A stretch of 64,000 bases of DNA from Pedobacter frigoris (GCF_005116445.1 NZ_SWBQ01000007.1:62001-126000); one strand, 5' to 3'. Shown: positions 35,080 through 44,568, counted from the first letter of the stretch. The notes: generated by a model not told the origin, from the letters alone. Made by a program: numbers and translations.

Positions 35080-35475
35080 TCACCACTCTTGTTCATTGGG
35101 TCTGTTCATTCGACCAAAATCTTCACTTCTGGTGGTTTGTAAAAGACGTTTATAATCTTCCAATAGTGCTATGTATTTTTCCATCCAGTAATATATCGAT
35201 TCCTGAGAAATATGCTGATGGCCTCCTCGCGTATTTAAATCGTTTTCTGCAAGCTTAATTCCTGAATTATAAAACTCTTCCTCAAATTCTTTTGAAAAAT
35301 CGTAGTTAATTACCTGGCCGATGGCACAAATTACATCCAGGTGCAATTTTTTTTGTTGAAACCAATTATACAATGTTCTTCTGTTTACCTTCATCCGCCT
35401 TGATAATTCGCTGATGTTAATGTTTTGACGACGAACCGCATGTTCAACTATTTCTCCAGCATTGATTACTTCCAT
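35080..35475 (-). CDS. Small HTH (XRE-like) DNA-binding protein
   Basis: 131 residues. The N-terminal half is a helix-turn-helix (about 5-55) with SELSRRMKVNRRTLYNWFQQ as the turn and recognition helix, followed by KLHLDVICAIGQVINYDFSK. The C-terminal half is helical (YYWMEKYIALLEDYKRLLQT) and may mediate dimerisation. Similar short regulators with a Fis/XRE-type HTH are frequent in Sphingobacteriaceae. Single gene, sharing a terminator with the M16 gene. Target unknown. Confidence 0.85.
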   Translation of the reverse strand: MEVINAGEIVEHAVRRQNINISELSRRMKVNRRTLYNWFQQKKLHLDVICAIGQVINYDFSKEFEEEFYNSGIKLAENDLNTRGGHQHISQESIYYWMEKYIALLEDYKRLLQTTRSEDFGRMNRPNEQEW

Positions 35476-35670
35476 AGCTTTGCAACTAAAAATTAATACA
35501 CTATTGATAAAAAAAATGTTAAACGCTAGGGACGTTCTTTTAGATACTAATTTAAAATCAGGAAAGAGCTAACACATTAGGTAGATGCGGAACCTTTAGT
35601 AAAACTAATTATTAAAAGGAAACTAATAAACCTACTGATGCTCAAAATTTTGCTGTAGGTGCTCAGAAGT

Positions 35671-36777
35671 TTATATAGAATAAACAATCAGACCACCAAG
35701 ATCTCCTGCTTCAGTATACCATTGTCTGATAATGCACTTAAGCACCCGATTGTCCGCAACCCCATGAATATAGTATTCACCGCCACAAAGGGTAATACCA
35801 CCATTGAGATATTTGGTTCTAACCTTTTCCATATCATCTGCCGTACCTGGAAAAAAATTAAAAATGCTTTGCCCGATTAATTCAACATTTGTAAACCTAA
35901 AATCAAAAGCCCATTGCTTTGAGACAACCAAATAATTCATATGTTTGTCTAGCATAGCAACAGCCAGTGGAAACTGCGTTATTAGAATTTTATTCTTTTC
36001 ATTGATGTCCTTAGCAAAATCAGAATTAAACTTTTCTACTGTACGGTCATTAATATACCTCTTAAAACAAGAAGTAAAATTTGCCGGATTAGAAAATCCC
36101 AGCATCATGGAAATTTGCTTTTTACTACACCCTGTTTTCTCAATATACTGTTCAGCAAATTCCATTTGAAGTTTGCGATAATACAAATAAGGACTTGTAT
36201 GAAACGCGTGCTTAAAGTCACGCATCAATTTTGAAACAGATATGAAGTGCAAATCAGCTAATTGTTCGATGGACGGGAAATTCGATAAAATTTGAGATTT
36301 TAGATATCCTGCAACCTCATAAATCTTATTATTTTGAATGATCATGTTCTGAACACTCTTGGATTCACCATTCAAATATGGAATTCTCAACTCCGTATCT
36401 TGGTTCTGCGCTGTGAACTGCTTAAAGTTTGTAATATGAGCAAAAAAACCAACTACTTGACCATCCTCTATATCCGGATAATAAGTAGCTATGATACTGT
36501 ATCGCTCACCAGATTGCAAGTAAATTTCTGATTCATAGTTTTGTGAATGACCATTTAAAACACTTTTGATATATGGATAATGCAGGTCATAGGCTATGCC
36601 TAACAGCGTTTTCAGGTCTGTTTTCCCTATTAGTTCTTCAGAAGGCTTGTCGATTAGTTTGAAGAATTCTTTATTTGCAAACCTGCAAATTAAATTCTTA
36701 TCCCAATAAGATAGCAAGTTAACCTTATCGGTTTCTAGTACACTTGAAAACATATTAAATCTGGATGCCATTTTCAA
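35671..36777 (-). CDS. PAS-AraC HTH-PAS sensor/regulator
   Basis: A 368-residue cytoplasmic regulator. An N-terminal PAS domain (about 20-125: LLSYWDKNLICRFANKEFFK, LIGKTDLKTLLG, GQVVGFFAHITNFKQF) is followed by an AraC-type double HTH (about 165-245: SIEQLADLHFISVSKLMRDF, QISMMLGFSNPANFTSCFKR), then a second PAS-like domain (about 265-368: AVAMLDKHMNYLVVSKQWAF, ELIGQSIFNFFPG, LGGLIVYSI). AraC proteins usually end with their HTH, so the middle position is unusual. No transmembrane segment, so the signal is cytoplasmic. Its target could be the adjacent polysaccharide cluster, but nothing in the sequence shows this. Confidence 0.88.
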   Translation of the reverse strand: MKMASRFNMFSSVLETDKVNLLSYWDKNLICRFANKEFFKLIDKPSEELIGKTDLKTLLGIAYDLHYPYIKSVLNGHSQNYESEIYLQSGERYSIIATYYPDIEDGQVVGFFAHITNFKQFTAQNQDTELRIPYLNGESKSVQNMIIQNNKIYEVAGYLKSQILSNFPSIEQLADLHFISVSKLMRDFKHAFHTSPYLYYRKLQMEFAEQYIEKTGCSKKQISMMLGFSNPANFTSCFKRYINDRTVEKFNSDFAKDINEKNKILITQFPLAVAMLDKHMNYLVVSKQWAFDFRFTNVELIGQSIFNFFPGTADDMEKVRTKYLNGGITLCGGEYYIHGVADNRVLKCIIRQWYTEAGDLGGLIVYSI

Positions 36778-36916
36778 AAAGTTATACTATCCATGCAATA
36801 TTGAGATTTACATTTCAACAATATAACTAAAAATATTAAAAATCAAGTACGAATTAAAGTACAACATACAACTGCAATAAAATTTATGTAAAACTTAACC
36901 CAATTAACCCAGAGTG

Positions 36917-38821
36917 TCAGCACACGACATCTAATTCATTATAATGAGAATTATTGCTTACATAATCGGGAATAATCTCCTTCATTTTCTTAACTACAGC
37001 TCTTTCATCACTTACGCAGTTGATGGCCAATAGTTCCTCTATTAACCGATGCACATACACATAGGGATAGTATATTACCTTGGATATTTTAATTTTCTCA
37101 TTATAAGTTGGGACGACGAGTTCTGTTTGATTTAATAGCTCTTCATAAAGTTTTTCGCCAGGCCTTAAACCTGTAAATGCAATCTTTATATCCGTATGTG
37201 GCGTAAAACCGGCCAACTTAATCATGTTCAGCGCAAGATCAACTATTTTAACTGGCTCTCCCATATCGAAAATAAAGATCTCCCCCCCTTTGCCCATAAT
37301 CGATGCTTCCAGCACTAATTGCACAGCCTCCGGTATCGTCATGAAGTACCGTGTGATTTCAGGGTGCGTTACCGTAACCGGACCTCCACTTTCTATTTGA
37401 GATTTAAATCTGGGCACCACCGAGCCATTAGAGCCGAGAACATTACCGAATCGAGTTGTAATGAATATTGTATGATTTACAAAATCTGTTTGATAATTGT
37501 GCAAAGCTTGAATATACATTTCTGCAATTCTTTTAGATGCGCCCATCACGTTGGTGGGCCTCACAGCCTTATCCGTTGATATCATCACAAATTTCTCCAC
37601 ATTGCACTCAATAGAAAGATCTGCGAGATGCTTTGTTCCTAACACATTTGTAAAAACTGCTTCAGAAGGATTATTTTCCATCATGGGCACGTGCTTAAGC
37701 GCCGCAGCATGAAAAACAACCTGGGGTCTATAAGTTTCAAAAAGACTTTTTAAGCGATCGTAATTTCTAATATTAGCCATGAATACTTTACATTGAACAG
37801 AAGGGAAATGATCTTCTACTTCTAATTGCATTTCATGCAGGGGGCTTTCTGCCTGGTCACATAAAACGACTAACTCAGGGTTGCATTTTAGCACTTGCCT
37901 TACAATCTCAGAACCGATAGAACCAGCAGCTCCTGTTACCAATATTCTTTTCCCTCTAAGTTCACTGAGGATATTTTCTGAATCAAGCAATATAGGTTCT
38001 CTCTGCAGCAGATCTTCTATTTTAAGATCTGGAAGCTGGCTCAATCTCAATTTGCCTTTTAACCAGTGATTGGAGGCTGGAACAGAAATTACACGAATTC
38101 CGCACTCCAGACATTTTTCTATTGCTTTTTTTCTCCCCTCTATATCCAGACAATCTTCCATTACAATCATTTTTTCAACTGAGCACTTTGATTTGAGCAA
38201 CGGAATAGACGATGAGTGATATACTTTTTTCTGTTCAATATGTTTATTGATCCGGTCTCTGTTGTCATCAATAAAGCCAAGAATGTTAAAATTTCTTTCA
38301 GGAGATGAGTCCAACCCTTGCTTTATGAGCAAAGAAGCCGCATCTGCACCATAGATCAACAACACTTCCTTAGTATTATTTTGAAGTTCCTCCAACTGAT
38401 GAAATAATAATTTCACTCCAATCCTCAAAACAATTAATATAGTTGCAGAAATAAAAAAGTTAATGACCAGCATAGCAGCGAACCAGCGCCAACCAAGCCC
38501 CAGATAAGAACTGGCTCCAAAAAATGTAACCACGCCAAATAAAGCATCGGCCAGCAACACAGCTTTAAATACCCTAAACACGTCCTCTATATTGGAATAT
38601 CTGATTATTCCTGTATGGATACGCATAGCAATGAATACCAGCATTGTAACCAAATTGTATGCAAAAAGATATAGCAATAAATCACTGTCAAAAAACCAAT
38701 CATATTTAGCATTGTTAACAATCATTAGGGACATCACAAGAGCAAAAGTCACTATTAACTGATCAATTAATAGGATGAGCCATCTTGAATAGACTTTTTT
38801 ACAAAAAAGAATCTGTTTCAT
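36917..38821 (-). CDS. FlaA1/CapD-type UDP-sugar 4,6-dehydratase (membrane-bound)
   Basis: 634 residues. Four N-terminal membrane helices (about 14-135) and a CoA-binding-like region (KEVLLIYGADAASLLI) precede a short-chain dehydrogenase domain with the NAD motif LVTGAAGSIGSEIVRQ. The catalytic area reads STDKAVRPTNVMGASKR, where Met replaces the usual Tyr of YxxxK, a normal feature of inverting or non-inverting UDP-GlcNAc 4,6-dehydratases such as PglF, WbpM and CapD. It makes the 4-keto-6-deoxy precursor for deoxy-aminosugars such as bacillosamine, QuiNAc or FucNAc. Last gene of the polysaccharide cluster, 26 bases after a FemAB-like gene. Confidence 0.94.
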   Translation of the reverse strand: MKQILFCKKVYSRWLILLIDQLIVTFALVMSLMIVNNAKYDWFFDSDLLLYLFAYNLVTMLVFIAMRIHTGIIRYSNIEDVFRVFKAVLLADALFGVVTFFGASSYLGLGWRWFAAMLVINFFISATILIVLRIGVKLLFHQLEELQNNTKEVLLIYGADAASLLIKQGLDSSPERNFNILGFIDDNRDRINKHIEQKKVYHSSSIPLLKSKCSVEKMIVMEDCLDIEGRKKAIEKCLECGIRVISVPASNHWLKGKLRLSQLPDLKIEDLLQREPILLDSENILSELRGKRILVTGAAGSIGSEIVRQVLKCNPELVVLCDQAESPLHEMQLEVEDHFPSVQCKVFMANIRNYDRLKSLFETYRPQVVFHAAALKHVPMMENNPSEAVFTNVLGTKHLADLSIECNVEKFVMISTDKAVRPTNVMGASKRIAEMYIQALHNYQTDFVNHTIFITTRFGNVLGSNGSVVPRFKSQIESGGPVTVTHPEITRYFMTIPEAVQLVLEASIMGKGGEIFIFDMGEPVKIVDLALNMIKLAGFTPHTDIKIAFTGLRPGEKLYEELLNQTELVVPTYNEKIKISKVIYYPYVYVHRLIEELLAINCVSDERAVVKKMKEIIPDYVSNNSHYNELDVVC

Positions 38822-38847
38822 AACATTGGCAATTAAAGAGGAAATGT

Positions 38848-39891
38848 TTATACTTTTTGAGGCTGACTACGGTATAAGGGAAAAAAATCTATAGTTGATT
38901 CTTTGTCAATTCCAGTCTCGGATAAAATAGCATTGTATCTATCCCGGCTAACAATAAAGCGCCAGCTTTGGTAATTAAATGTTAAATGAGAAAAACTCTT
39001 TTTCCATTCATAAAGGGAATCTTCTTTAAAACTCAGTCCTCCACCAAGATTGTAATACTTCATTCCAAGTTCACGTCCTAAAAGGGTAATCTCATCAATC
39101 AGAAGTTTAGCGGGAGAATCTGAAAGATATTCTTTCCTTGTACCTAGCAAATGCGCCTGTATAATTTGATTAGTTAATACGATAATTGCCCCACAAATCG
39201 GGTATCCAGTATCATCATATACAAATAACAACCTTGCATCATACTCATCTGATTTAAGCAGTTGGGTAAAATACTCTTCATTAAACATATAATAATCTGA
39301 TGCGCCCAGGCGAATCATATTTGAGGTATAAATAGCTAAAAATGTTTGAATATCTTCTGAAGCCGACGCCTCTTTGACATAATACCCCCTCTTTCTCAAT
39401 TGTTTGATTTTTCTATGCGCCCTTTCCTGATACTGCTTTCTCTGTTCATCAAGTGAAATCGTAAGATCCAAAGCAACCACTTTTCCATTTTCTACTACGC
39501 CCTCAAAATTTTCCATCAATGGTTCCTGGTTAAAGAAGGGATGTAGTCTTGAAAAAACAGATACTATTCCTTGTTCCTGAAAAAATTCAAGCAACGCATT
39601 CTTGAAATCTAAGATGAATTCTAAGCTCAACGCCGCAAATTCCCGGCTGGATATAGGCCCGCTGTATCCATATACGGAACTCATGTCAAAGAAATCAGAG
39701 CAGGGAATTCTTCTTTTCAATAATGGGAATGCGATAAAATCCAATCCTTTCTCATACACGAACAATAATGCATCTCCTTCTGCGGAATGTAAGACGTGAT
39801 AGGTCCAGGTATGGTAAAAATCAAAATTTACCGACCTTTCGACATACGCCATCCATGTGTCTTTTTGAGTTAAAGTAATTACATGTTTCAT
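38848..39891 (-). CDS. FemAB/GNAT-like (Acetyltransf_6) transferase, copy 1
   Basis: 347 residues with the double GNAT-like layout of FemAB proteins: an N-terminal half with FDFYHTWTYHVLHSAEGDAL, FIAFPLLKRRIP and VYGYSGPIS, a middle HRKIKQLRKRGYYVKEASAS, and a C-terminal half with YPICGAIIVLTNQIIQAHLL, YLSDSPAKLLIDEITLLGRE and YYNLGGGLSFKEDSLYEWKK. FemAB proteins transfer aminoacyl groups from aminoacyl-tRNA; polysaccharide-locus relatives probably transfer aminoacyl or acyl groups to sugars. A paralogue lies at 42220. It overlaps the upstream GNAT gene by 4 bases. Exact chemistry unknown. Confidence 0.85.
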   Translation of the reverse strand: MKHVITLTQKDTWMAYVERSVNFDFYHTWTYHVLHSAEGDALLFVYEKGLDFIAFPLLKRRIPCSDFFDMSSVYGYSGPISSREFAALSLEFILDFKNALLEFFQEQGIVSVFSRLHPFFNQEPLMENFEGVVENGKVVALDLTISLDEQRKQYQERAHRKIKQLRKRGYYVKEASASEDIQTFLAIYTSNMIRLGASDYYMFNEEYFTQLLKSDEYDARLLFVYDDTGYPICGAIIVLTNQIIQAHLLGTRKEYLSDSPAKLLIDEITLLGRELGMKYYNLGGGLSFKEDSLYEWKKSFSHLTFNYQSWRFIVSRDRYNAILSETGIDKESTIDFFPLYRSQPQKV

Positions 39892-40397
39892 ACTAAATAA
39901 TTTGAGTGGTTATTTAAATAATTTTCTCTTATAACACGCATCACGTTGCGCTGATTTTCAATCTCTACTTCTACAAATCCATGCTTTTTATAAATGGCTA
40001 TTGCCGCAAGATTTTCTTTATCTACCTGAAGAATTACGTGTTCTAAGCCCAATTCGAGGAAGGCAAAGTCCATCATCAATCGCGTTGCCTCTTTCCCTAT
40101 TCCTCTACCCCAATATTCAGATTCACCTATGAAAAGATGAAATTCCGCACTTCTCCTTGTGATTTTAAGTAACTGAACATTTCCAATGTACTTTCCCGTT
40201 TCAATTAAGCAAATCGCAAAACGTTTTTGATCTGTTTTTTTAAGCACATCAGTTATCCACTTCTGTTCAATATCTTTTGTAATCGGCACATCAGGCACAA
40301 AACCGGTAAACTTCCAGATTTCAGGATTATTGCGCCACTGACATGACACATTTGCATCTTCCAATACAAGCGGCCTTAGAAATACAGTTGAACTCAT
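39888..40397 (-). CDS. GNAT N-acetyltransferase (RimJ/RimL-like)
   Basis: 169-residue single-domain acyl-CoA transferase: LRPLVLEDANVSCQWRNNPE at the start, then YIGNVQLLKITRRSAEFHLF, the acetyl-CoA loop GESEYWGRGIGKEATRLMMD and HVILQVDKENLAAIAIYKKH, the standard GNAT order. It overlaps the upstream DegT-like gene and the downstream FemAB-like gene by 4 bases each, so translation is coupled. In this setting it most likely N-acylates an amino sugar, as PglD- or WecD-type enzymes do. Confidence 0.9.
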   Translation of the reverse strand: MSSTVFLRPLVLEDANVSCQWRNNPEIWKFTGFVPDVPITKDIEQKWITDVLKKTDQKRFAICLIETGKYIGNVQLLKITRRSAEFHLFIGESEYWGRGIGKEATRLMMDFAFLELGLEHVILQVDKENLAAIAIYKKHGFVEVEIENQRNVMRVIRENYLNNHSNYLV

Positions 40398-41368
40398 AAT
40401 AATTGTTTTAATACATTAAGGATTCGTTTCATATCTGCATGCGTATACCGATGATCTATTGGAAGTGCGAGCAAATGTGTAGTAAGATAATTTTCATACA
40501 TTTTCTTTGTAGTCCAGTCTAATACATTAGGCCAATAAGTAGCTACATAAATTCTCTTCTCTAACAATTTCTTTCTGACCAGAGTAGATGATATCAATAA
40601 TGGATACGCCATGGGTCCATTTACAGATGATGCATCAAATGCGTAATCATTATAATTCACCAGAAAATCGTGGAGATACATAAAATTCGAGTTTCTGCGA
40701 TACTTACATTCTTTATAATCAATACCTGATAAAATCCGATGGGAAAGCGCGGACATTTTCTTGATAGGATTATTCGAAAGCACAATATTATTTTCAATAT
40801 AGTCCTGGTAACCGTTTTCAATACCAACATCTATATTTTTTATCAGGTGAGAAAAACGATCACAGGACAAATCTCTTTCCAGCTTTAATCGTACCAGACT
40901 GTCTGTATTTAAATACGCTCCATCCGGAACACCAAAAAACTTCCTGCATGAGTAAAATGTATCGAGCCCATCAACAGGCTCAGAAAAAAAAGCTTGAGAA
41001 TTATCTACAATTAAATTTTTGAACTGTTTACTCAGCCTCAAAATAGTATCTTGTTTAAGCCCAAAATAGTTGGTATACAAAAAACATTCTGTAGGCCCAA
41101 CTTCAAAATCAAGCACCGGATCCATTTTTTCGTTAATTGTATAGAATTGATATTGAATACCAAGTTTTCTTAAGGGTTCCAATAAAACCTCGCAGGTAAA
41201 ATAAGGCAGGTAGATCGACGTATAACGTTTCACTTTTAAAATGTATTCAAATGCATTACGTCCAGTATTTAGCTTTAATAATAAAGGATAATAATCTTGA
41301 CCTTTTTCCAATTGCAATTCCAGGTAACCTCCTAGTGGCTTCATTTTACTTGAGTAAATTTGTTTCAT
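40394..41368 (-). CDS. Divergent DegT/DnrJ-like PLP aminotransferase
   Basis: 324 residues, shorter than the usual 370-400. The fold-type I pattern is visible: NTGRNAFEYILKV, TSIYLPYFTCEVLLEPLRKL, FLYTNYFGLKQDTI, LIVDNSQAFFSE with the conserved Asp-x-x-x-Ala-like turn, and FYSCRKFFGVPDGAYLN, in which Lys143 aligns with the PLP lysine of SFYPxKxLG in DegT proteins. The C-terminal YPLLISSTLVRKKLLEKRIY and LLALPIDHRYTHADMKRIL also fit. It may transaminate a keto-sugar or have lost activity. It lies 5 bases after the PhyH gene and overlaps the GNAT gene by 4. Confidence 0.72.
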   Translation of the reverse strand: MKQIYSSKMKPLGGYLELQLEKGQDYYPLLLKLNTGRNAFEYILKVKRYTSIYLPYFTCEVLLEPLRKLGIQYQFYTINEKMDPVLDFEVGPTECFLYTNYFGLKQDTILRLSKQFKNLIVDNSQAFFSEPVDGLDTFYSCRKFFGVPDGAYLNTDSLVRLKLERDLSCDRFSHLIKNIDVGIENGYQDYIENNIVLSNNPIKKMSALSHRILSGIDYKECKYRRNSNFMYLHDFLVNYNDYAFDASSVNGPMAYPLLISSTLVRKKLLEKRIYVATYWPNVLDWTTKKMYENYLTTHLLALPIDHRYTHADMKRILNVLKQLL

Positions 41369-41373
41369 GTCTA

Positions 41374-42180
41374 CTATCCTTGTCCAGGTTGATACATTCT
41401 TCTTTCAACAGGCTGATAATATTCCTCGAGATCAGCCGGAACCCTCGAATTGTAACCAAGAACCTGCCTTAAATCTTTACTTAAGCCCTCTCCAAATTCG
41501 TAACCCAACATGCGTGGATAGTCTAGTTGCTGCTTAAAAAACGGCTTGGTAAAAGCCATTGTAAGTGCCCTTCTCGGGAAATCTGTATTATTTTTACCCG
41601 CAGCATGCCATAGGTTGGCATCAAACAAAACAACACTTCCCTTTTTTGCTAATGCACGATCTGCGTGCCCATAGAAATAGACATTATCGGGTTTCACATC
41701 TCCTAAATGGGACTTAGAAAGCATATATGTTGCTCCGTTGTCCAAGGTGAAATCATCCAGGATAACCATCATCTGAACCATCAATTTTAAATCACCCGTA
41801 AAACTTCTAATATCTCTATGAACATTCTGAACATACGGTTGCGCATTTTTCAAATTAATTACTGCGCCCATTGAATTGAGAATGTAGTTTCCTCCTAAGA
41901 AATGCTTCATTTGTTCATCGCAACATTGCTGTTCCAGGAACCTCAGTGAAAAATTCTCAGACTCTACAAGATGATGGAGTGTTCCATCCATATTGCCAGC
42001 AATCCCATTCGCTACCTGAATCTGTCTCCTAACGTTGTATGCGGACACCAAATCATGGTTAATTTGTTCAACAATATCAGCCGGCAGCGCATTTTCATAA
42101 ATTATCCAACCGTATTCCCGCATGGTTTGGTCAAACAAAACCAAATCTGATTTAGAATAATCAAATTTATTTTTCATCAC
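41374..42180 (-). CDS. Phytanoyl-CoA dioxygenase (PhyH)-family oxygenase
   Basis: A 268-residue Fe(II)/2-oxoglutarate dioxygenase-like protein. The iron triad is visible: His121 and Asp123 in VQNVHRDIRSF, and His192 in VLFDANLWHAAGKNN. Further family marks are WIIYENALPADIVEQI near the start, LDDFTLDNGATYMLSKSH and ALTMAFTKPFF. PhyH enzymes hydroxylate diverse small molecules; in polysaccharide loci the substrate may be an acyl chain, amino acid or sugar. It sits between the FemAB-like copy 2 gene and the divergent DegT gene, separated by 39 and 5 bases. Confidence 0.9.
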   Translation of the reverse strand: MMKNKFDYSKSDLVLFDQTMREYGWIIYENALPADIVEQINHDLVSAYNVRRQIQVANGIAGNMDGTLHHLVESENFSLRFLEQQCCDEQMKHFLGGNYILNSMGAVINLKNAQPYVQNVHRDIRSFTGDLKLMVQMMVILDDFTLDNGATYMLSKSHLGDVKPDNVYFYGHADRALAKKGSVVLFDANLWHAAGKNNTDFPRRALTMAFTKPFFKQQLDYPRMLGYEFGEGLSKDLRQVLGYNSRVPADLEEYYQPVERRMYQPGQG

Positions 42181-42219
42181 TTAATTTATTAGATTTTTAA
42201 AATCTGCTTAAGATTAAAG

Positions 42220-43275
42220 CTATACAGATTTGATAACCTCTTTAGCTGTGCTTCTTCGATAAGCAGGGAAGAAATTCGGAGAAGAATCTACGCCACCTTT
42301 AACTTGAAAAGTAAGTTCATTATAAACGTGTTGATTATTAACGTAACACCAAATGCAATCCTGCTTTCTCTGTTCCGAAAAATAGCTTTTAAACTGAAAT
42401 AAACTATCTTCTTTTCCACCAACCCCGCCACCTAAATGAAAGATTCCCGCATCGGTTGATCTACCCATACAACTGATTTCATCAGTAAGCAGTTTACTCG
42501 GAGAATCTCCTAGATATTCAGTTGCGGTCGCAGAGAGGTGATTTCTTATGATATGCTCAGATAAGAAAATAATCGCTCCAGATGTGATTTCAATTCCTTT
42601 ATAGATAAGAATTAATTTCGCAGAAAATTCAGTGGAATTAAGTAGTCCTTCAAAATAATCTTCCGTGAAATAATAATTGGAAGAAGCATGCAGCCTGCTC
42701 ATATTCTCATTGTACATGTCGGTAAATATTCCGATTTCTGTTTTATCGGAAGCTTCCTTGATCACCAAGCCTGCATGACGTAAATGCCTGATCTGACGAG
42801 CCAATCTGGGATGATAATTTGCAATTTGTTCATCTACAGACCGCTTAAGGTCCATGTAAATTGTATTTCCATTATCCCGAACTCCTCCAATAGGTCCTAA
42901 AAGGACTTGTTGGTTGAGGAAAGGATGTAGACGTGAAAAAACACATACACACTTTTCTTCGTTCATAAAGTCAATAAATTCTGACTTAAACCTTTCAACG
43001 GTTAATGCATCAAGCTGTGAAAGGTCTACATTAGAAACAGGTCCTGCATAACCGTATACGGAAGTTAGGTCAAAATAATTTGTATCTGGAATGCCTCTTT
43101 TGATCAGCGGTAGCGCGACAAAAACATGTGCCAACTCAAATACAAAGAGTAACGGTTCTCCTTCTGTATTTAAAGAATGGTAATGCCAGGTGTGGTAAGC
43201 TTCGTACATAAGTGCTCTTTCGATATAACGAATCCACTCCATTTTATTCCTAACTATGCGACTGCGATAAGACAT
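42220..43275 (-). CDS. FemAB/GNAT-like (Acetyltransf_6) transferase, copy 2
   Basis: 351 residues, clearly paralogous to the protein at 38848: shared blocks include YEAYHTWHYHSLNTEGEPLL, FVALPLIKRGIP, VYGYAGPVS, VFSRLHPFLNQQ, LGDSPSKLLTDEISCMGRST and HLGGGVGGKEDSLFQFKSYF. Both keep the LGGG-x-x-x-KEDSL motif in the C-terminal half, so both are probably active but on different groups. First gene of the five-gene block 38848-43275, 25 bases after a glycosyltransferase gene. I infer an aminoacyl or acyl decoration of the polysaccharide. Confidence 0.85.
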   Translation of the reverse strand: MSYRSRIVRNKMEWIRYIERALMYEAYHTWHYHSLNTEGEPLLFVFELAHVFVALPLIKRGIPDTNYFDLTSVYGYAGPVSNVDLSQLDALTVERFKSEFIDFMNEEKCVCVFSRLHPFLNQQVLLGPIGGVRDNGNTIYMDLKRSVDEQIANYHPRLARQIRHLRHAGLVIKEASDKTEIGIFTDMYNENMSRLHASSNYYFTEDYFEGLLNSTEFSAKLILIYKGIEITSGAIIFLSEHIIRNHLSATATEYLGDSPSKLLTDEISCMGRSTDAGIFHLGGGVGGKEDSLFQFKSYFSEQRKQDCIWCYVNNQHVYNELTFQVKGGVDSSPNFFPAYRRSTAKEVIKSV

Positions 43276-43300
43276 GTGTTTTTCGTTAAGTTGAACTATA

Positions 43301-44452
43301 CTATATACTTCCCTCCAGTATTTGAACCATTTGCTTGTTTACTTTATTCACATCAAATTTTTCTTCAGCGTACTTTCTGCCATTTACACCAAACCGGATG
43401 ATATCGTCAACGTGTCTGACATAGTATTCCATTTTGGCGGTTAATTCGTTCACATTCTTAATTGACACCAAAAAACCATTGATGGCCTTTATTGAAGGAT
43501 TAACAGTCTCTTTGCAGCCAACTGAATTACTCGTTATTACGGCCCTGCCCATTGCCATGCCTTCCAGAATACACCTTGGCACACCCTCGCCATAATAAGA
43601 AGGCAGCACTACAATCGATGAATCGGTAATGTAAGGTCTAACGTCCTGCACTAGCCCCAAATATTCTATAGTCCCATCTGATTTTATTTTGGAATATAAT
43701 TCATTATTAATAGCATCGATATTGTCATCATAAGGACCAATTAATCTAAATCTAACCTCTGGAAACTTCTGCTTTAAGATTTTGGCAGACTCATAATACT
43801 CTTTAATCCCCTTAGCATTAATTAAACGGGCGATCATCAAAAAGCTAATTACTTTCAGATCAGGCTTAGAGTAATCATAATGGGAAAGATCAACACCAGA
43901 TCCATTAACAACATATGCCCTGTTTTTAGCTGTGAGGATTTTTGCTGAAACCAGTGTATGATAGTCATCTTTATTCTGAAAAATCACTCTCAGATTATTG
44001 CTTGCTTTCAAACTAAATTTCAGAAGTATCCTTGTTATTTTTTGAATTAAAGTTCTCTTTTTATCAAGATCCAAAAAGTTATAACCCAACCCGGTCAGCA
44101 TAGGTGTAATACATTTTATGCCACAAAATTTCGCTACAATAACACCGTAGATTACAGGTTTAAAAGTATAGGGAAAAAATATGTCGGGCTGGATCTTCGA
44201 TAATAAACTACGAAGGTTTGAAATGTATTTTAAATCTGATAGGATAGAAACATTGCTGGGCTTAAGTTCATTTTCATAAACAGTAACACCCATCTCGTCT
44301 AATTTATGCCTTATCCTTGATTGATCAATTTTCGGAGTATAAATACTCACATCATGATTTCTAATCAGCTCTTCAATTAGTTTGCCCCGGAAGTCGAGCA
44401 GTGAGCGCGAGGAATCACAGGAGATCAGGATCTTCTTTCTATTAATTTCCAT
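43301..44452 (-). CDS. GT4-family glycosyltransferase
   Basis: 383-residue retaining glycosyltransferase of GT-B fold. N-terminal domain: KILISCDSSRSLLDFRGKLI and PDIFFPYTFKPVIYGVIVAK. C-terminal donor domain: ISFLMIARLINAKGIKEYYE, RFRLIGPYDDNIDAINNELY and the E-x7-E region VLPSYYGEGVPRCILEGMAM. Similar to WbpT/CapM-type enzymes using UDP-sugars with a lipid-linked acceptor at the cytoplasmic membrane face. It lies between the pectate lyase and FemAB-like genes. Donor and linkage unknown. Confidence 0.93.
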   Translation of the reverse strand: MEINRKKILISCDSSRSLLDFRGKLIEELIRNHDVSIYTPKIDQSRIRHKLDEMGVTVYENELKPSNVSILSDLKYISNLRSLLSKIQPDIFFPYTFKPVIYGVIVAKFCGIKCITPMLTGLGYNFLDLDKKRTLIQKITRILLKFSLKASNNLRVIFQNKDDYHTLVSAKILTAKNRAYVVNGSGVDLSHYDYSKPDLKVISFLMIARLINAKGIKEYYESAKILKQKFPEVRFRLIGPYDDNIDAINNELYSKIKSDGTIEYLGLVQDVRPYITDSSIVVLPSYYGEGVPRCILEGMAMGRAVITSNSVGCKETVNPSIKAINGFLVSIKNVNELTAKMEYYVRHVDDIIRFGVNGRKYAEEKFDVNKVNKQMVQILEGSI

Positions 44453-44568
44453 TAGTATAAAATTCTTAGTTACGAATTTGGAAAGACCAGCCTGGTCTAT
44501 ATGAGGCCAGACTGGTCAGCAACTTTTAATACTGAAGGTCAGAAAGTCAATCCTGCAAAAGGAGCCTA

